A stretch of 64,000 nt of DNA. It comes from Oscillospiraceae bacterium. GTDB taxonomy: Bacteria > Bacillota > Clostridia > Oscillospirales > CAG-272. A program made the translations under genes and the position numbers. Numbering within the stretch: the stretch's first letter is position 1; every line of letters starts with the position of its first letter. This document shows, in pieces, positions 38,956 through 48,755 of the stretch. A model generated the notes under the pieces. That model searched no databases. It saw only the letters and a program-made list of their open reading frames with translations, and had not been told where the DNA came from. Location: NCBI GenBank assembly GCA_015063385.1, contig SVUG01000003.1, forward strand, positions 1 to 64,000. Direction: 5' to 3'.

Positions 38956-38983
38956 AAACGCCGAGAAATCGGCGTTTTTTATT
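38956..38983. terminator. Bidirectional intrinsic terminator
   Basis: aaaaaacgccgagaaatcggcgtttttt. Confidence 0.8.
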
Positions 38984-40370
38984 CTCTGATGAGCCTTCCG
39001 GCAGAAAAGAAAGATCCAAGCAGCATTACTGCAGGCGCGCATAGGAGTAGGACGCGCAATGCAAGGTGATGATAAAGGCTGACAGCCATAGCACCAAAGA
39101 GCACAGTCAGTATAAAATAGTATAAGAGGCTTTTTAAGGGAAGCGTTAGAATTTCGCTTTTGTAGCACAGATAAAGAGAAAGAGCAGCGCCTACAATCTG
39201 TGAGAAAAGCAGCGAGAGCCCGGCGCCGAAATACCGCATAGGCGGAATTAATAGTAAATTGAGCAAAATTCCCAACAAGAGCGCGACTACCGAGGAGTAT
39301 GAGGCATATTTACTTCTGCCCTCGTGCACGAGAACGACCGTTGATATAAGGATAACTAGAGAGGGAAGCACCGATAGTGAAATAGGCAGCACGGCAACGA
39401 GAGCCTCGGAGTATTCGTAGGGGGCAAGTATCAGCATAGCCTCGGGAGCGAGCGTCACGAGAAAGACGGTAGCAGCCCCAAGCCCCTTGAATATTAGCTC
39501 GCTGATTTCAGAGATTCGCTCTGTCTCGCCAGCTCTCAGCCGCCTCATTATCCAAGGGCCGAGTGCCGAGCCGACACCGCCTACGACAAATGATAATCCT
39601 GCGCCCAGAGAATGAGCGACCGAGTATCTTGCAAGTGCCGCGTTTCCAAGTGCCGCGGTAAATATGAGCTTGTCCGCCTGTGCTGACAGCGCGCCTGATA
39701 AGCTGTGGGGCAGGAGTGCAAGCGAGCTTTTTACGCTATATTTAAGCATGCTAAAGCGTACTTTGCCACCACCCGAAAATAGCTTGTAAAGCGCGTATAT
39801 AGCCGAAATAAAAGATACTAAAAGCAACGAGTAAGCCCTGACCTTGTATCCGCCGCCAATGGCACAAAGCCAAAACATAGCGATTAGAGGTGAGAATGTT
39901 GATTCAAAGAGGCTAATTAAGGCCACCTCTTTATACGAGTACGAAAATCGGGCGTCTGAAAGGTAGACCGCAACCACCGAGTCGAAAATTAATTGCAAAA
40001 AAATCAGTGCCACAACCTCGCGATTTAGGCCTAAAAATGTTGAAAATGCAAATAAAAGCGTACAAACGACTCCGGAAAATACGATTGAAGCCGATAAGAC
40101 TGATTTAAGATACGAGCCTTTTTCGTTTGAAAAATCATCGAGCCCCTTATATATCGAGCTTCCGCTTGTGAATGCTGAAAGAATGACCGAAACGACTCCG
40201 AGAAGGCTGATGTACAGTGTAAAAGCACCGTACTCTTCCTCGCTTTGCAGTCTGGTGAAAAATGGAGTGACGGCTATACCTATCGCCTTGGAAATAAGGC
40301 TTACTCCTATATACCATACAGAAGCCTGTGCCGGTAGCTTGATATTTTTGAGTATGCTTTTTCTCGCCAT
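38979..40370 (-). CDS. Polysaccharide flippase-like (MOP superfamily) membrane protein
   Basis: SVWYIGVSLISKAIGIAVTPFFTRLQSEEEYGAFTLYISLLGV N-terminus typical of Wzx-type flippases; about 12-14 TM. Confidence 0.8.
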   Translation of the reverse strand: MARKSILKNIKLPAQASVWYIGVSLISKAIGIAVTPFFTRLQSEEEYGAFTLYISLLGVVSVILSAFTSGSSIYKGLDDFSNEKGSYLKSVLSASIVFSGVVCTLLFAFSTFLGLNREVVALIFLQLIFDSVVAVYLSDARFSYSYKEVALISLFESTFSPLIAMFWLCAIGGGYKVRAYSLLLVSFISAIYALYKLFSGGGKVRFSMLKYSVKSSLALLPHSLSGALSAQADKLIFTAALGNAALARYSVAHSLGAGLSFVVGGVGSALGPWIMRRLRAGETERISEISELIFKGLGAATVFLVTLAPEAMLILAPYEYSEALVAVLPISLSVLPSLVILISTVVLVHEGRSKYASYSSVVALLLGILLNLLLIPPMRYFGAGLSLLFSQIVGAALSLYLCYKSEILTLPLKSLLYYFILTVLFGAMAVSLYHHLALRVLLLCAPAVMLLGSFFSAGRLIRE

Positions 40371-40555
40371 TTCCCACCTCAAAAGACCGTTTTTGGAATA
40401 CTAAATGTCAAAATTGACCATTTATTCCAATCAAAACAATAAAATGAATATATTTTTTGCAAGTTTTAATAAAAAATCTTGCGTTTTCTATTGATTTTTC
40501 TTCTGCTTTGTGATATATTGATTTATAGTTAATATTTTTTTAGGAGATATTCATT

Positions 40556-41905
40556 ATGTTCAAATCCCAGTATCTTAACGATTTAATGGAAACCGTAATC
40601 AGAAGAAATCCCGGTGAGAATGAGTTCCACCAGACAGTTCGCGAGGTTCTTGAGTCTATCGAGCCAGTAATCGAACAACGCCCCGAGTACGTCACCAGTG
40701 GCGTTCTTGAGAGAATGGTAGAGCCCGAGAGAATTATCAAGTTCCGCGTTCCGTGGACTACCGACGACGGTAAGGTTATGGTAAACAGAGGCTTCCGTAT
40801 CCAGTTTAATTCGGCTATTGGTCCTTACAAGGGCGGTCTCAGATTTCACCCGTCCGTAAACGAGAGCATTATTAAGTTCCTCGGCTTTGAGCAGACCTTC
40901 AAGAACTCTCTTACCAGTCTTCCCATGGGCGGTGGTAAGGGTGGCTCCGACTTCGACCCCAAGGGTAAGAGCGATGCTGAGGTTATGCGCTTCTGTCAGA
41001 GCTTTATGACCGAGCTTTGCAAGTACATCGGCCCTGATACAGACGTTCCCGCAGGTGATATTGGCGTTGGCGCAAGAGAGATTGGCTACCTCTTCGGTCA
41101 GTACAAGAGAATACGCAACGAGTTCACCGGTGTTCTTACGGGTAAGGGTATTCCTTACGGAGGCTCTCTCATTCGTCCTGAGGCTACCGGCTACGGAGCG
41201 GTTTACTACACCGTTGAGATGCTCAAGCACTTCGGTGACAGCATAGAGGGTAAGACCTTTGCTATCTCCGGCTTCGGCAACGTTGCTTGGGGTACAGTTA
41301 AGAAGGTTAATGAGCTCGGCGGTAAGGTCGTCACCATTTCCGGCCCTGACGGCTATATTTACGATAAGGACGGTATCTCTACCGAGGAGAAGGTTAATTA
41401 CCTTCTTGAAATGCGCGCTTCCTGCCGCAACAGAGTGGAGGACTATGCGGATAAGTTCGGCGTTCCCTTCTTCAAGGGTGAGAAGCCATGGGGCGTTAAG
41501 GTTGACGTCGTTATGCCTTGCGCTACTCAGAACGAGGTTGACGTTGCCGACGCTAAGAAGATTATTGAGAACGGCGTTAAGTACTACGTTGAGGTTTCAA
41601 ATATGCCTACCACTAACGAGGCAGTTGCGCTCCTTCAGCAGAGCGGTGTAAAGGTTGCTCCCTCCAAGGCTGTAAATGCGGGCGGTGTTTCGGTTTCCGG
41701 TCTTGAGATGAGCCAGAACTCAATGCGTTATTCCTGGACCGCAGAGGAGGTTGACGAGAAGCTCAAGATGATTATGAAGAACATCTTCGACGCTTCGGTA
41801 AAGGCTGCCGAGACCTACGGTATGAAGGATAATCTCGTTGCAGGCGCAAATATTGCGGGCTTCATCAAGGTTGCAGACGCAATGCTTGCACAGGGTGCGG
41901 TTTAA
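40556..41905 (+). CDS. gdhA: NADP-specific glutamate dehydrogenase
   Basis: GPYKGGLRFHPSVNESIIKFLGFEQTFKNSLTSLPMGGGKGGSDFDPKGKSDAEVMRFCQSFM; GFGNVAWG. Confidence 0.98.
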   Translation: MFKSQYLNDLMETVIRRNPGENEFHQTVREVLESIEPVIEQRPEYVTSGVLERMVEPERIIKFRVPWTTDDGKVMVNRGFRIQFNSAIGPYKGGLRFHPSVNESIIKFLGFEQTFKNSLTSLPMGGGKGGSDFDPKGKSDAEVMRFCQSFMTELCKYIGPDTDVPAGDIGVGAREIGYLFGQYKRIRNEFTGVLTGKGIPYGGSLIRPEATGYGAVYYTVEMLKHFGDSIEGKTFAISGFGNVAWGTVKKVNELGGKVVTISGPDGYIYDKDGISTEEKVNYLLEMRASCRNRVEDYADKFGVPFFKGEKPWGVKVDVVMPCATQNEVDVADAKKIIENGVKYYVEVSNMPTTNEAVALLQQSGVKVAPSKAVNAGGVSVSGLEMSQNSMRYSWTAEEVDEKLKMIMKNIFDASVKAAETYGMKDNLVAGANIAGFIKVADAMLAQGAV

Positions 41906-41919
41906 TATTGATATTTACA

Positions 41920-41950
41920 GAGCGCAGTTTATGCTGCGCTCTTTTTTATG
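41920..41950 (+). terminator. Intrinsic terminator of gdhA
   Basis: agagcgcagtttatgctgcgctctttttt. Confidence 0.8.
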
Positions 41951-42018
41951 CTAATATTTTGTTGACTTTTAGGGAATTTTATACTATACTATAAAAAATG
42001 AAGCATCAAGAGGTAAAA

Positions 42019-42666
42019 ATGAAAAAATACGATTATATTGCCTTTGACCTTGACGGCACACTTTCCGACCCTGAGCACGGTCTTGTCGAGGGCTTTATAT
42101 ATGCCTTTAAAAAAATGGGCATCTCTGACTACGGTGACCGCGAGTCGCTTCGCCGCTTTATCGGACCGTCACTTTATGAGGTCTGGCAGGAGGAGTTCGG
42201 CTTTACCAAGGAAACTGTGGTTGACGCTATTGAAAAATTCCGTGAATATTACAACATATACGGCTTGTGGGACAACAAGCTTTACCCCGGCATAAAGGAA
42301 ATGCTCCGTGAGCTTAAATCGCGAGGCAAAACCGTAATTCTTGCTACATCAAAGCCGCAGGACACCGCAAGAAAGATAATTTCGCTCTTTGAGCTTTCGG
42401 AGTATTTTGACTTTCAGGGCGGAGCGTCAGGGGATACGCGCGACCACAAGTGGCAGGTGCTATCGTACAGTATGCAGGCGGTAAACGCACTCCCGGAGTC
42501 AACCGTGCTGGTCGGGGACAGAAAATATGACGCCGAGGGGGCGAAAATCTGTGGAATTGACTCGATAGGCGTTCTCTGGGGACACGGCTCGGAGGAGGAG
42601 CTTCTGGCTTCGGGATTTACTCATATCGTAGCAACTCCGGATGAGCTTCTTGAAATGCTAAAATAA
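42019..42666 (+). CDS. HAD hydrolase, phosphoglycolate phosphatase-like
   Basis: YIAFDLDGTLSDPEHG, VILATSKPQDTARKI, VLVGDRKYDAEGAKICGIDSIGVLWGHGS. Confidence 0.88.
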   Translation: MKKYDYIAFDLDGTLSDPEHGLVEGFIYAFKKMGISDYGDRESLRRFIGPSLYEVWQEEFGFTKETVVDAIEKFREYYNIYGLWDNKLYPGIKEMLRELKSRGKTVILATSKPQDTARKIISLFELSEYFDFQGGASGDTRDHKWQVLSYSMQAVNALPESTVLVGDRKYDAEGAKICGIDSIGVLWGHGSEEELLASGFTHIVATPDELLEMLK

Positions 42667-42703
42667 AAAAATCCGAGACGGATGTCCGCCTCGGATTTTT
42701 TGC
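42666..42703. terminator. Bidirectional intrinsic terminator
   Basis: aaaaaaatccgagacggatgtccgcctcggatttttt. Confidence 0.8.
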
Positions 42704-42741
42704 ATAATATAGCGCATTTTAGTGGATTTTTCTTTGAAAAA

Positions 42742-43212
42742 TTACACAATATACACCTTTTTCATTCTTACGGCAATCTTAGGTCTGTCGCTGTAATCTG
42801 TGGGAATGGAGGCTATCTCGTCAACTGCCTCGATGCCTGAAACAACCTTGCCAAATGCCGCGTACTGACCGTCAAGGTGTGGCGCGTCAGCGTGCATAAT
42901 GAAGAACTGCGAGGACGCAGAATTGGGGTCAAAGGCTCTCGCCATAGAAATAACTCCGCGAGTGTGCTTTATGGGGTTCGGATGTCCGTTAGCACGGAAC
43001 TCGCCCTTGATATTCTCCTTAGCACCGCCCATGCCGTTTCCAAGCGGGTCGCCGCCCTGAATCATGAAGCCGGGAATTACTCTGTGGAAGGTCAGACCGT
43101 CATAGAAGCCCTGACCGACGAGCTTGAGGAAATTCTCAACCGTTTTGGGTGCTGCGTCAGGGTAGAGCTCAAGCTCGATTTTTGCACCGTTTTCCATTTC
43201 AATTACTACCAT
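42742..43212 (-). CDS. Cyclophilin-type peptidyl-prolyl isomerase
   Basis: TVENFLKLVGQGFYDGLTFHRVIPGFMIQGGDPLGNGMGG, SQFFIMHADAPHLDGQYAAFGKVVSG. Confidence 0.95.
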   Translation of the reverse strand: MVVIEMENGAKIELELYPDAAPKTVENFLKLVGQGFYDGLTFHRVIPGFMIQGGDPLGNGMGGAKENIKGEFRANGHPNPIKHTRGVISMARAFDPNSASSQFFIMHADAPHLDGQYAAFGKVVSGIEAVDEIASIPTDYSDRPKIAVRMKKVYIV

Positions 43213-43291
43213 TTTTGTTTTCTCCCTTAAAGGTTATTATTTTTTAATTTCCAGTCTATAATTTAATAAGTAATATTCCCACGGAGGAAAT

Positions 43292-44338
43292 ATGTTAGGA
43301 AAGCTTAAGGATTATTCGATTATTGCCGTAGGTGTGATTGCCGCTGCTGCTCTTGCGCTCATAGCGCTCAAATATCTTCTTCCCGTGCTTTTGCCGTTTA
43401 TTATTGCATGGTCGATTGCAGCAATCACGCGCGCGCCTGCAGAGCGACTTGCAGAAAAAAGCAGAGTGCCCGAAAGGGTATTCCGTCTTATGCTTTCGCT
43501 TTTGCTTACCGCACTGATTTTCGGCACTCTCGCACTGCTAATCTGGCAGATAACGGCTGCTGTGTGGCGATTTCTCTCGAATTTCGGTGAGGGCAACAGA
43601 CTCTACGATATAGTTATATCGCTAAGCTCGTCTGATTTTTCATTTTTGGGAATATCCTTACCAGAGGAGCTTGCGGTAAAAATCAACGATTCCCTCGGAG
43701 CTCTTTTATCCTCTGCGCTCACTGCGCTTGCGGACTCAGTGCGCGAGGCAGCTATGGGAGTGCCGCAAATTCTCTTTTTCCTTTTGGTGACCGTCATATC
43801 ACTGATATATATATCGCTGGATTTTGAGAGAATAAACGGCTTCCTTTCTTCGCTTATGCCTGACAGAGCGAGGGTGTGGCTCGGAAAAATCCGTGACGGC
43901 GCGTTCACAACCGTGAAAAAATATATTCGCTCTTACGTCTATCTCACTGCCATAACCTACGCGCTGATGCTCATGGGCTTTATGCTTCTCGGCATAAAAA
44001 GTGCGCCCCTCGTTGCGCTCGTAGTAGCGCTGCTTGATATTCTGCCCGTAATAGGCGTTGGTACCGTGCTGGTGCCGTGGAGTATTCTGGAGCTTGCCAC
44101 GGGCAATCTGTTTTTGGGAATAGGACTGCTCGTTCTGTTTGTGATAAATACCGTAGTTCGTCAGTTTTCCGAGCCGAAGATAGTTGGCAAAAGCCTGAAT
44201 CTCCACCCCGTAGCAACCCTTATAATGCTTTACGCAGGATATAGTCTCTTTGGATTCCTTGGGCTTTTGCTTGTTCCGCTCGTGAGCGTGGCTTTAGCCG
44301 TTATTTTAAAGAAAAATCATCCCACCCAAGTCGCGTAG
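43292..44338 (+). CDS. AI-2E family / sporulation membrane protein YtvI-like
   Basis: Multi-TM; VALVVALLDILPVIGVGTVLVPW and PKIVGKSLNLHPVATLIMLYAGYSLFGFLGLLLVP. Confidence 0.85.
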   Translation: MLGKLKDYSIIAVGVIAAAALALIALKYLLPVLLPFIIAWSIAAITRAPAERLAEKSRVPERVFRLMLSLLLTALIFGTLALLIWQITAAVWRFLSNFGEGNRLYDIVISLSSSDFSFLGISLPEELAVKINDSLGALLSSALTALADSVREAAMGVPQILFFLLVTVISLIYISLDFERINGFLSSLMPDRARVWLGKIRDGAFTTVKKYIRSYVYLTAITYALMLMGFMLLGIKSAPLVALVVALLDILPVIGVGTVLVPWSILELATGNLFLGIGLLVLFVINTVVRQFSEPKIVGKSLNLHPVATLIMLYAGYSLFGFLGLLLVPLVSVALAVILKKNHPTQVA

Positions 44339-45016
44339 CGGCTCGTCTGAGAGTGAAATCGGGGTAAATCCCGCACGTCTTACGGTGTTGCATATCAGCT
44401 CGCCGTCGGGGTGTGATAAAATATCGCCTAGGAAATAAACCTTCTCCCCGAAAACGCCGGACGCTCCGCCGATAAAGCCGTATTCACAGGAGTCTAGCAG
44501 AATATGCCCCGCGCGTATAAGTGTGACATCTACTCCCTCATCGGAAAGCACCGCCGCCATACCTCTATCGGCGGTAATAGCAGAATTTCCGAACGCAAGA
44601 ACCGTGCAGGCAGGGTATCCCTGCCTCGTGTGACATATTTTATATCCGTGTGCTGAAGCAAATTCCTTGATTTTTTCGGAGAGTGTGTCGCTTTTTGCAA
44701 ATAGTTTATCCCCGATAGCCAAGGCGTTCATTATGCAATCACGGGGATATTTCTCACCACGACTGTCTGCCGTGAAGCTGATTTTGACATCTTTGCATAT
44801 CTCTCGCAAATCGCTGAAGAAATACGCCGCATCGTCACAATATTCGGCGGTCGTGATTATCTCACCGTCAGAGTGGAAAAGCACCGTATCGGGATGGGAG
44901 GCTACCGCTTTCCCAAGGTGCGAGTCGGCTGGCAGGCGCATCACTTTGAAGCCTTCCAGCAGAAGCGACCTCTCGCACTTATCTGAAATTTTTTCGTCTA
45001 CAATTACTGCTTTCAT
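44306..45016 (-). CDS. DUF6873-like protein
   Basis: ITADRGMAAVLSDEGVDVTLIRAGHILLDSCEYGFIGGASGVFGEKVYFLGDILSHPDGE; recognised from memory of the family. Confidence 0.6.
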   Translation of the reverse strand: MKAVIVDEKISDKCERSLLLEGFKVMRLPADSHLGKAVASHPDTVLFHSDGEIITTAEYCDDAAYFFSDLREICKDVKISFTADSRGEKYPRDCIMNALAIGDKLFAKSDTLSEKIKEFASAHGYKICHTRQGYPACTVLAFGNSAITADRGMAAVLSDEGVDVTLIRAGHILLDSCEYGFIGGASGVFGEKVYFLGDILSHPDGELICNTVRRAGFTPISLSDEPLRDLGGMIFL

Positions 45017-45069
45017 ACCTTATATAATTAAAAAACTCTGCTTTCATTCAGCAGAGCTTTTTAATAACC

Positions 45070-45255
45070 TTATGCACGCTCGATCTTTCCCGAACGAAGG
45101 CAACGAGAGCAAACGTAAACAGTAGTATTAGTTCCGTTTACTACAGCCTTAACCCTACGGATGTTGGGCTTCCAGGTTCTGTTGGTCTTACGGTTGGAGT
45201 GAGAAACGTTGTGTCCGAAAACAACGCCCTTACCGCAGATACTGCACTTAGCCAT
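45070..45255 (-). CDS. rpmB: 50S ribosomal protein L28
   Basis: MAKCSICGKGVVFGHNVSHSNRKTNRTWKPNIRRVKAVVNGTNTTVYVCSRCLRSGKIERA. Confidence 0.97.
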   Translation of the reverse strand: MAKCSICGKGVVFGHNVSHSNRKTNRTWKPNIRRVKAVVNGTNTTVYVCSRCLRSGKIERA

Positions 45256-45513
45256 TTTTACACCTCCAAAAATCCCGTCAAAAAGACGAAAATTTTATAT
45301 AAATTATTTATTCGCATAAATCAGCAGGGACTATTATAGCATATAAATCAAAAAAATGCAAGTGTTTTTTTAAATTTTTTATAAGAATTTTAATATATTG
45401 TAAACCTCTCTATAAAATCACCGCCCCGAATGATATTTATTCACCATTTTTCATATAAATGTAGAGATTGACGTCAACTGTCAAAGTCTTTTTTTGTTTT
45501 TTTGGGAGATTTT

Positions 45514-47034
45514 ATGAGCGAGAAAATGCGCTTTTTCAGAAGCGGAATACTTTTAACGCTGGTCGGACTTGCGATGCGTACGGTGTCAATGTTTTTCGGC
45601 GCGTTTATATCGCGCACGGTTGGCGCTGAGGGTACGGGACTTTTCACTCTCGTGACAACGGTATATTCCTTTGCAGTCACTTTTGCCACCTCCGGAGTAA
45701 GCCTGACCGTGACGAGCCTTGTTGCCTCTGCACTTGGAGAAGGAAAACCGCGTGAGGTGGGCAGGGTAGTGCGAGGTGCACTGATTTATGCCGCTGTTTT
45801 TGGAACTTTGGCAAGCGTTATACTATTTTTTGGCGCGGATTTTCTAGGCACTCGCGTTCTCTCTGACGAGCGTACCGTCACCTCGCTCAAGGTGCTTTCG
45901 TTTTCCCTTGTTCCGACCTCACTCGGAGCAGTATTTGCGGGATATTTCGTTGGAGTAAAGCGTGTGGGCTTCAACGCTGCAGTATCGGTTTTCTGCCAGG
46001 CGGTAAAAATCGGTCTGACGGTAGCACTCGTGGGTGCGCTGGCAAAGGATGGTATAGTCAGCGCTGTTGTCGGTCTGTGTATTGGCATTACTCTGACGGA
46101 AATTCTCGGATTTTTGCTGATTTTCGTCGAATTTCTTATTGATAGAGCAAGACATTTTGACAAAGCAAAAGGCGCGTCGGCAGAGCTTCGCGGAGTGTCG
46201 AAAATGGCGCTTCCGCTTGCTTTTTCCGCATACGTGCGCTCGTTTCTTCTGAATATCGAGCATATACTTATACCGAGAAAGCTGCGCGAGCGCGGCGAGG
46301 ATACCGCCGAGGCATATTCGCATTACGGAACTCTGCACGGTATGGCTCTGCCGCTCATCATATACCCGATGTCGCCGCTTTCCTCATTTGCAGGTCTGCT
46401 CGTTCCGGAATTTGCAGAGGACTTAGCGGCTGGCAGGTCATCTCGCATGGAGAAAATCGCAACGCGAGCATTAAACACCACGCTAACATATGCGACGGTC
46501 TGTGCGGTTTTCCTTTTTGTGTTTGCCGAGGAGCTGGGATATGCGATTTATGATTCCTATGATGCAGGATATTACATATCAACCCTGTCGTTCATAGTGC
46601 CGATAATGTACATGGACCACGTTGCCGACTCAATGCTTAAGGGCATAGGTGAGCAGGTATACTCGATGTGGGTAAATATAACCGATTCGCTTCTGTCGGT
46701 TATATTAGTCTGGGTTCTTATTCCAAGACTCGGAATAATGGGCTATGCCGTGGTTATCGTTATTATGGAAGCGTACAATTTTATACTCTCGATATTCCGA
46801 CTCAGGAAACGGGTTAAATTCACTCTGAATCCGCTTACCGCTATAGCACAACCGCTTTTTGCCGCACTTTTTTCGACTTACCTGACACGCAGACTATTTG
46901 CCTTCGGTGGAAGCTCTGCACCGTTTTTGTGGATATTCCTCAAGATGCTATTTGCGGTAGCTCTTACCGTTGCGATTATGACGCTTGCAAGGCTCGATAG
47001 GTCGGAGCTTAAAAGAGTTGTAAATGAAAAATAA
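45514..47034 (+). CDS. Stage V sporulation protein B-like MOP flippase
   Basis: SGILLTLVGLAMRTVSMFFGAFISRTVGAEGTGLFTLVTTVYSFAVTFATSGVSLTVTSLV matches SpoVB N-terminus. Confidence 0.85.
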   Translation: MSEKMRFFRSGILLTLVGLAMRTVSMFFGAFISRTVGAEGTGLFTLVTTVYSFAVTFATSGVSLTVTSLVASALGEGKPREVGRVVRGALIYAAVFGTLASVILFFGADFLGTRVLSDERTVTSLKVLSFSLVPTSLGAVFAGYFVGVKRVGFNAAVSVFCQAVKIGLTVALVGALAKDGIVSAVVGLCIGITLTEILGFLLIFVEFLIDRARHFDKAKGASAELRGVSKMALPLAFSAYVRSFLLNIEHILIPRKLRERGEDTAEAYSHYGTLHGMALPLIIYPMSPLSSFAGLLVPEFAEDLAAGRSSRMEKIATRALNTTLTYATVCAVFLFVFAEELGYAIYDSYDAGYYISTLSFIVPIMYMDHVADSMLKGIGEQVYSMWVNITDSLLSVILVWVLIPRLGIMGYAVVIVIMEAYNFILSIFRLRKRVKFTLNPLTAIAQPLFAALFSTYLTRRLFAFGGSSAPFLWIFLKMLFAVALTVAIMTLARLDRSELKRVVNEK

Positions 47035-47128
47035 AAATCAAAACAAAAAACACTCGGAAATGCAGAATATGCATCTCCGAGTGTGATTTTTGTAAAGTAT
47101 TGTTATTATTTTAAATGAAAAAACGGGA

Positions 47129-48418
47129 TTATTCTTCGCTTACCTCGGATTCATCATCCTCGGAATCTTCTTCATCCTCACTCGCTCTGACGTCGGTGAC
47201 GTGCACGTTTTCAACGCGTCTGCCGTCCATTTCAACGACCTCGACTGCAAGACCGTATTCCTCAAAGCTGTCGCCAACCTCGGGAATCTTACCAAGCACC
47301 TCCATAGCCCAGCCGCCAACGGTGACCGCCTCAATTTCCTCCTCGGTGTCAATATCAAAGAGTGAGAAGAGTTTTTCTGTGTTAGCCTTACCGGAAACTA
47401 TATATTCCTTTTCGCCAAGCTCCTTGATTTCCTCAACTATTTCGTCGTGCTCATCCCAGATTTCGCCAACTATTTCCTCAAGAATATCCTCAAGAGTGAC
47501 GATACCCGCAGTCGAGCCGAACTCATCGGTGACGATTGCCATGTGTAGCTGCTTTTCCTGCAGCTCCTTCATAAGCTCGTTTACAGGCTGAGTCTTTGCT
47601 ACGAATATTACCGGCTTGATTATTTCGTCGAGTGAAACACTCGTTTTATAAGCTGTAGTATAGAAGTCCTTGTAGTAGAGAATGCCTACGATGTTATCAA
47701 TATCGCCCTCGTAGACGGGGAGTCTTGAATATCCGGACTCGGCAAAGGTTTTAGCAACTGTTTCCTTTGTAGCGTCCTTTGGAAGTCCCGTGACGTCGAT
47801 TCTGGGAGTGAAGATGTCGCCAACCTCAAGGTCACCAAACTCGATTGCGCTCTTGATAAGGTCGCTTTCCTCCTTATCAATGTCGCCATCCTCCTCGGCC
47901 TCCTCAATAATCGAGATGAGCTCCTCTTCCGTCATACCCTGGTCGTCCTCCTTCTTGAAGAGCTTTGCGAGCAGCTTCTGCCAGCCTCTGAAAATGAGGT
48001 TAAAGGGCGTAAGAATTATGTATAAAAAGTTGATTATAGGTGCAGAGAAGAGCACAAATGATTCAGGTGAATTTTTAGCCATGGTTTTTGGGGAAATCTC
48101 GCCGAAAACGAGAATAACTACCGTAAGAACTGCTGTAGAAACGGTGGCTGCAAGGTCTTGGTTGACAATCAGCTTTGCAAAGAGCAGCGTACCCATAGCC
48201 GATGCAAGAATGTTAACGATATTGTTGCCTATCAAAATGGTAGAGATAAGTGAATCGTAGTTGTCAGCAAGCTTTAAGACGAGTGCCGCTTTTTTGTTCC
48301 CTTTCTCCGCCATGTTCTTTATTCTGATACGGTTAAAGGTGGAAAACGCAGTTTCCGTGGCCGAGAAATAGGCCGATAGGATTACACAAACAACTATAAT
48401 TATTATGTGAATTTCCAT
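47129..48418 (-). CDS. CNNM/CorC (hemolysin C-like) membrane protein, CBS pair and CorC_HlyC domain
   Basis: N-terminal CNNM TM domain (SAYFSATETAFSTFNRIRIKNMAEKGNKKA), FTPRIDVTGLP, VTDEFGSTAGIVTLEDILEEIVGEIWDEHDE. Confidence 0.93.
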   Translation of the reverse strand: MEIHIIIIVVCVILSAYFSATETAFSTFNRIRIKNMAEKGNKKAALVLKLADNYDSLISTILIGNNIVNILASAMGTLLFAKLIVNQDLAATVSTAVLTVVILVFGEISPKTMAKNSPESFVLFSAPIINFLYIILTPFNLIFRGWQKLLAKLFKKEDDQGMTEEELISIIEEAEEDGDIDKEESDLIKSAIEFGDLEVGDIFTPRIDVTGLPKDATKETVAKTFAESGYSRLPVYEGDIDNIVGILYYKDFYTTAYKTSVSLDEIIKPVIFVAKTQPVNELMKELQEKQLHMAIVTDEFGSTAGIVTLEDILEEIVGEIWDEHDEIVEEIKELGEKEYIVSGKANTEKLFSLFDIDTEEEIEAVTVGGWAMEVLGKIPEVGDSFEEYGLAVEVVEMDGRRVENVHVTDVRASEDEEDSEDDESEVSEE

Positions 48419-48483
48419 GATTTTTTTGTTTTAATATTACCTTTCAAAAATGTTTTTTAATAGTAAGTCGGTTTGAAAAACAG

Positions 48484-48524
48484 CAAAAAAAGGCATAACC
48501 GTACCCCAAAAGTGCGGCTAAGCC
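48484..48524 (-). terminator. Intrinsic terminator between sORF and CNNM gene
   Basis: Minus strand aggcttagccgcacttttggggtacggttatgccttttttt. Confidence 0.75.
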
Positions 48525-48534
48525 TGATATAAAC

Positions 48535-48579
48535 CTATTCTACGGTACTGTTAGTATCGTACCCGTCGCCGTCGTCCAT
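48535..48579 (-). CDS. Putative 14-aa acidic leader peptide MDDGDGYDTNSTVE
   Basis: ATG preceded by ggagg (ttggaggttgcATG), 14 codons then TAG, 10 nt before terminator stem; downstream of consensus promoter. Confidence 0.55.
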   Translation of the reverse strand: MDDGDGYDTNSTVE

Positions 48580-48630
48580 GCAACCTCCAAAAAATAATGC
48601 CATGAATTCTCAAAGCGTTATACAGATAGC

Positions 48631-48659
48631 ATTATATCATATACTTCCGGAAAAGTCAA
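48631..48659 (-). promoter_or_regulatory. SigmaA-type promoter of leader transcript
   Basis: Minus strand TTGACT (48659-48654), 17-nt spacer, TATAAT (48636-48631). Confidence 0.8.
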
Positions 48660-48755
48660 GTGCTTTTCAAAAAAACGCGAGAATAAGCACTTTTTCGTTG
48701 ACTTTTTTTACAACGTGTGTTAAAATGCTTTTGCAAAACGCTGAAAGGGGAAAAT

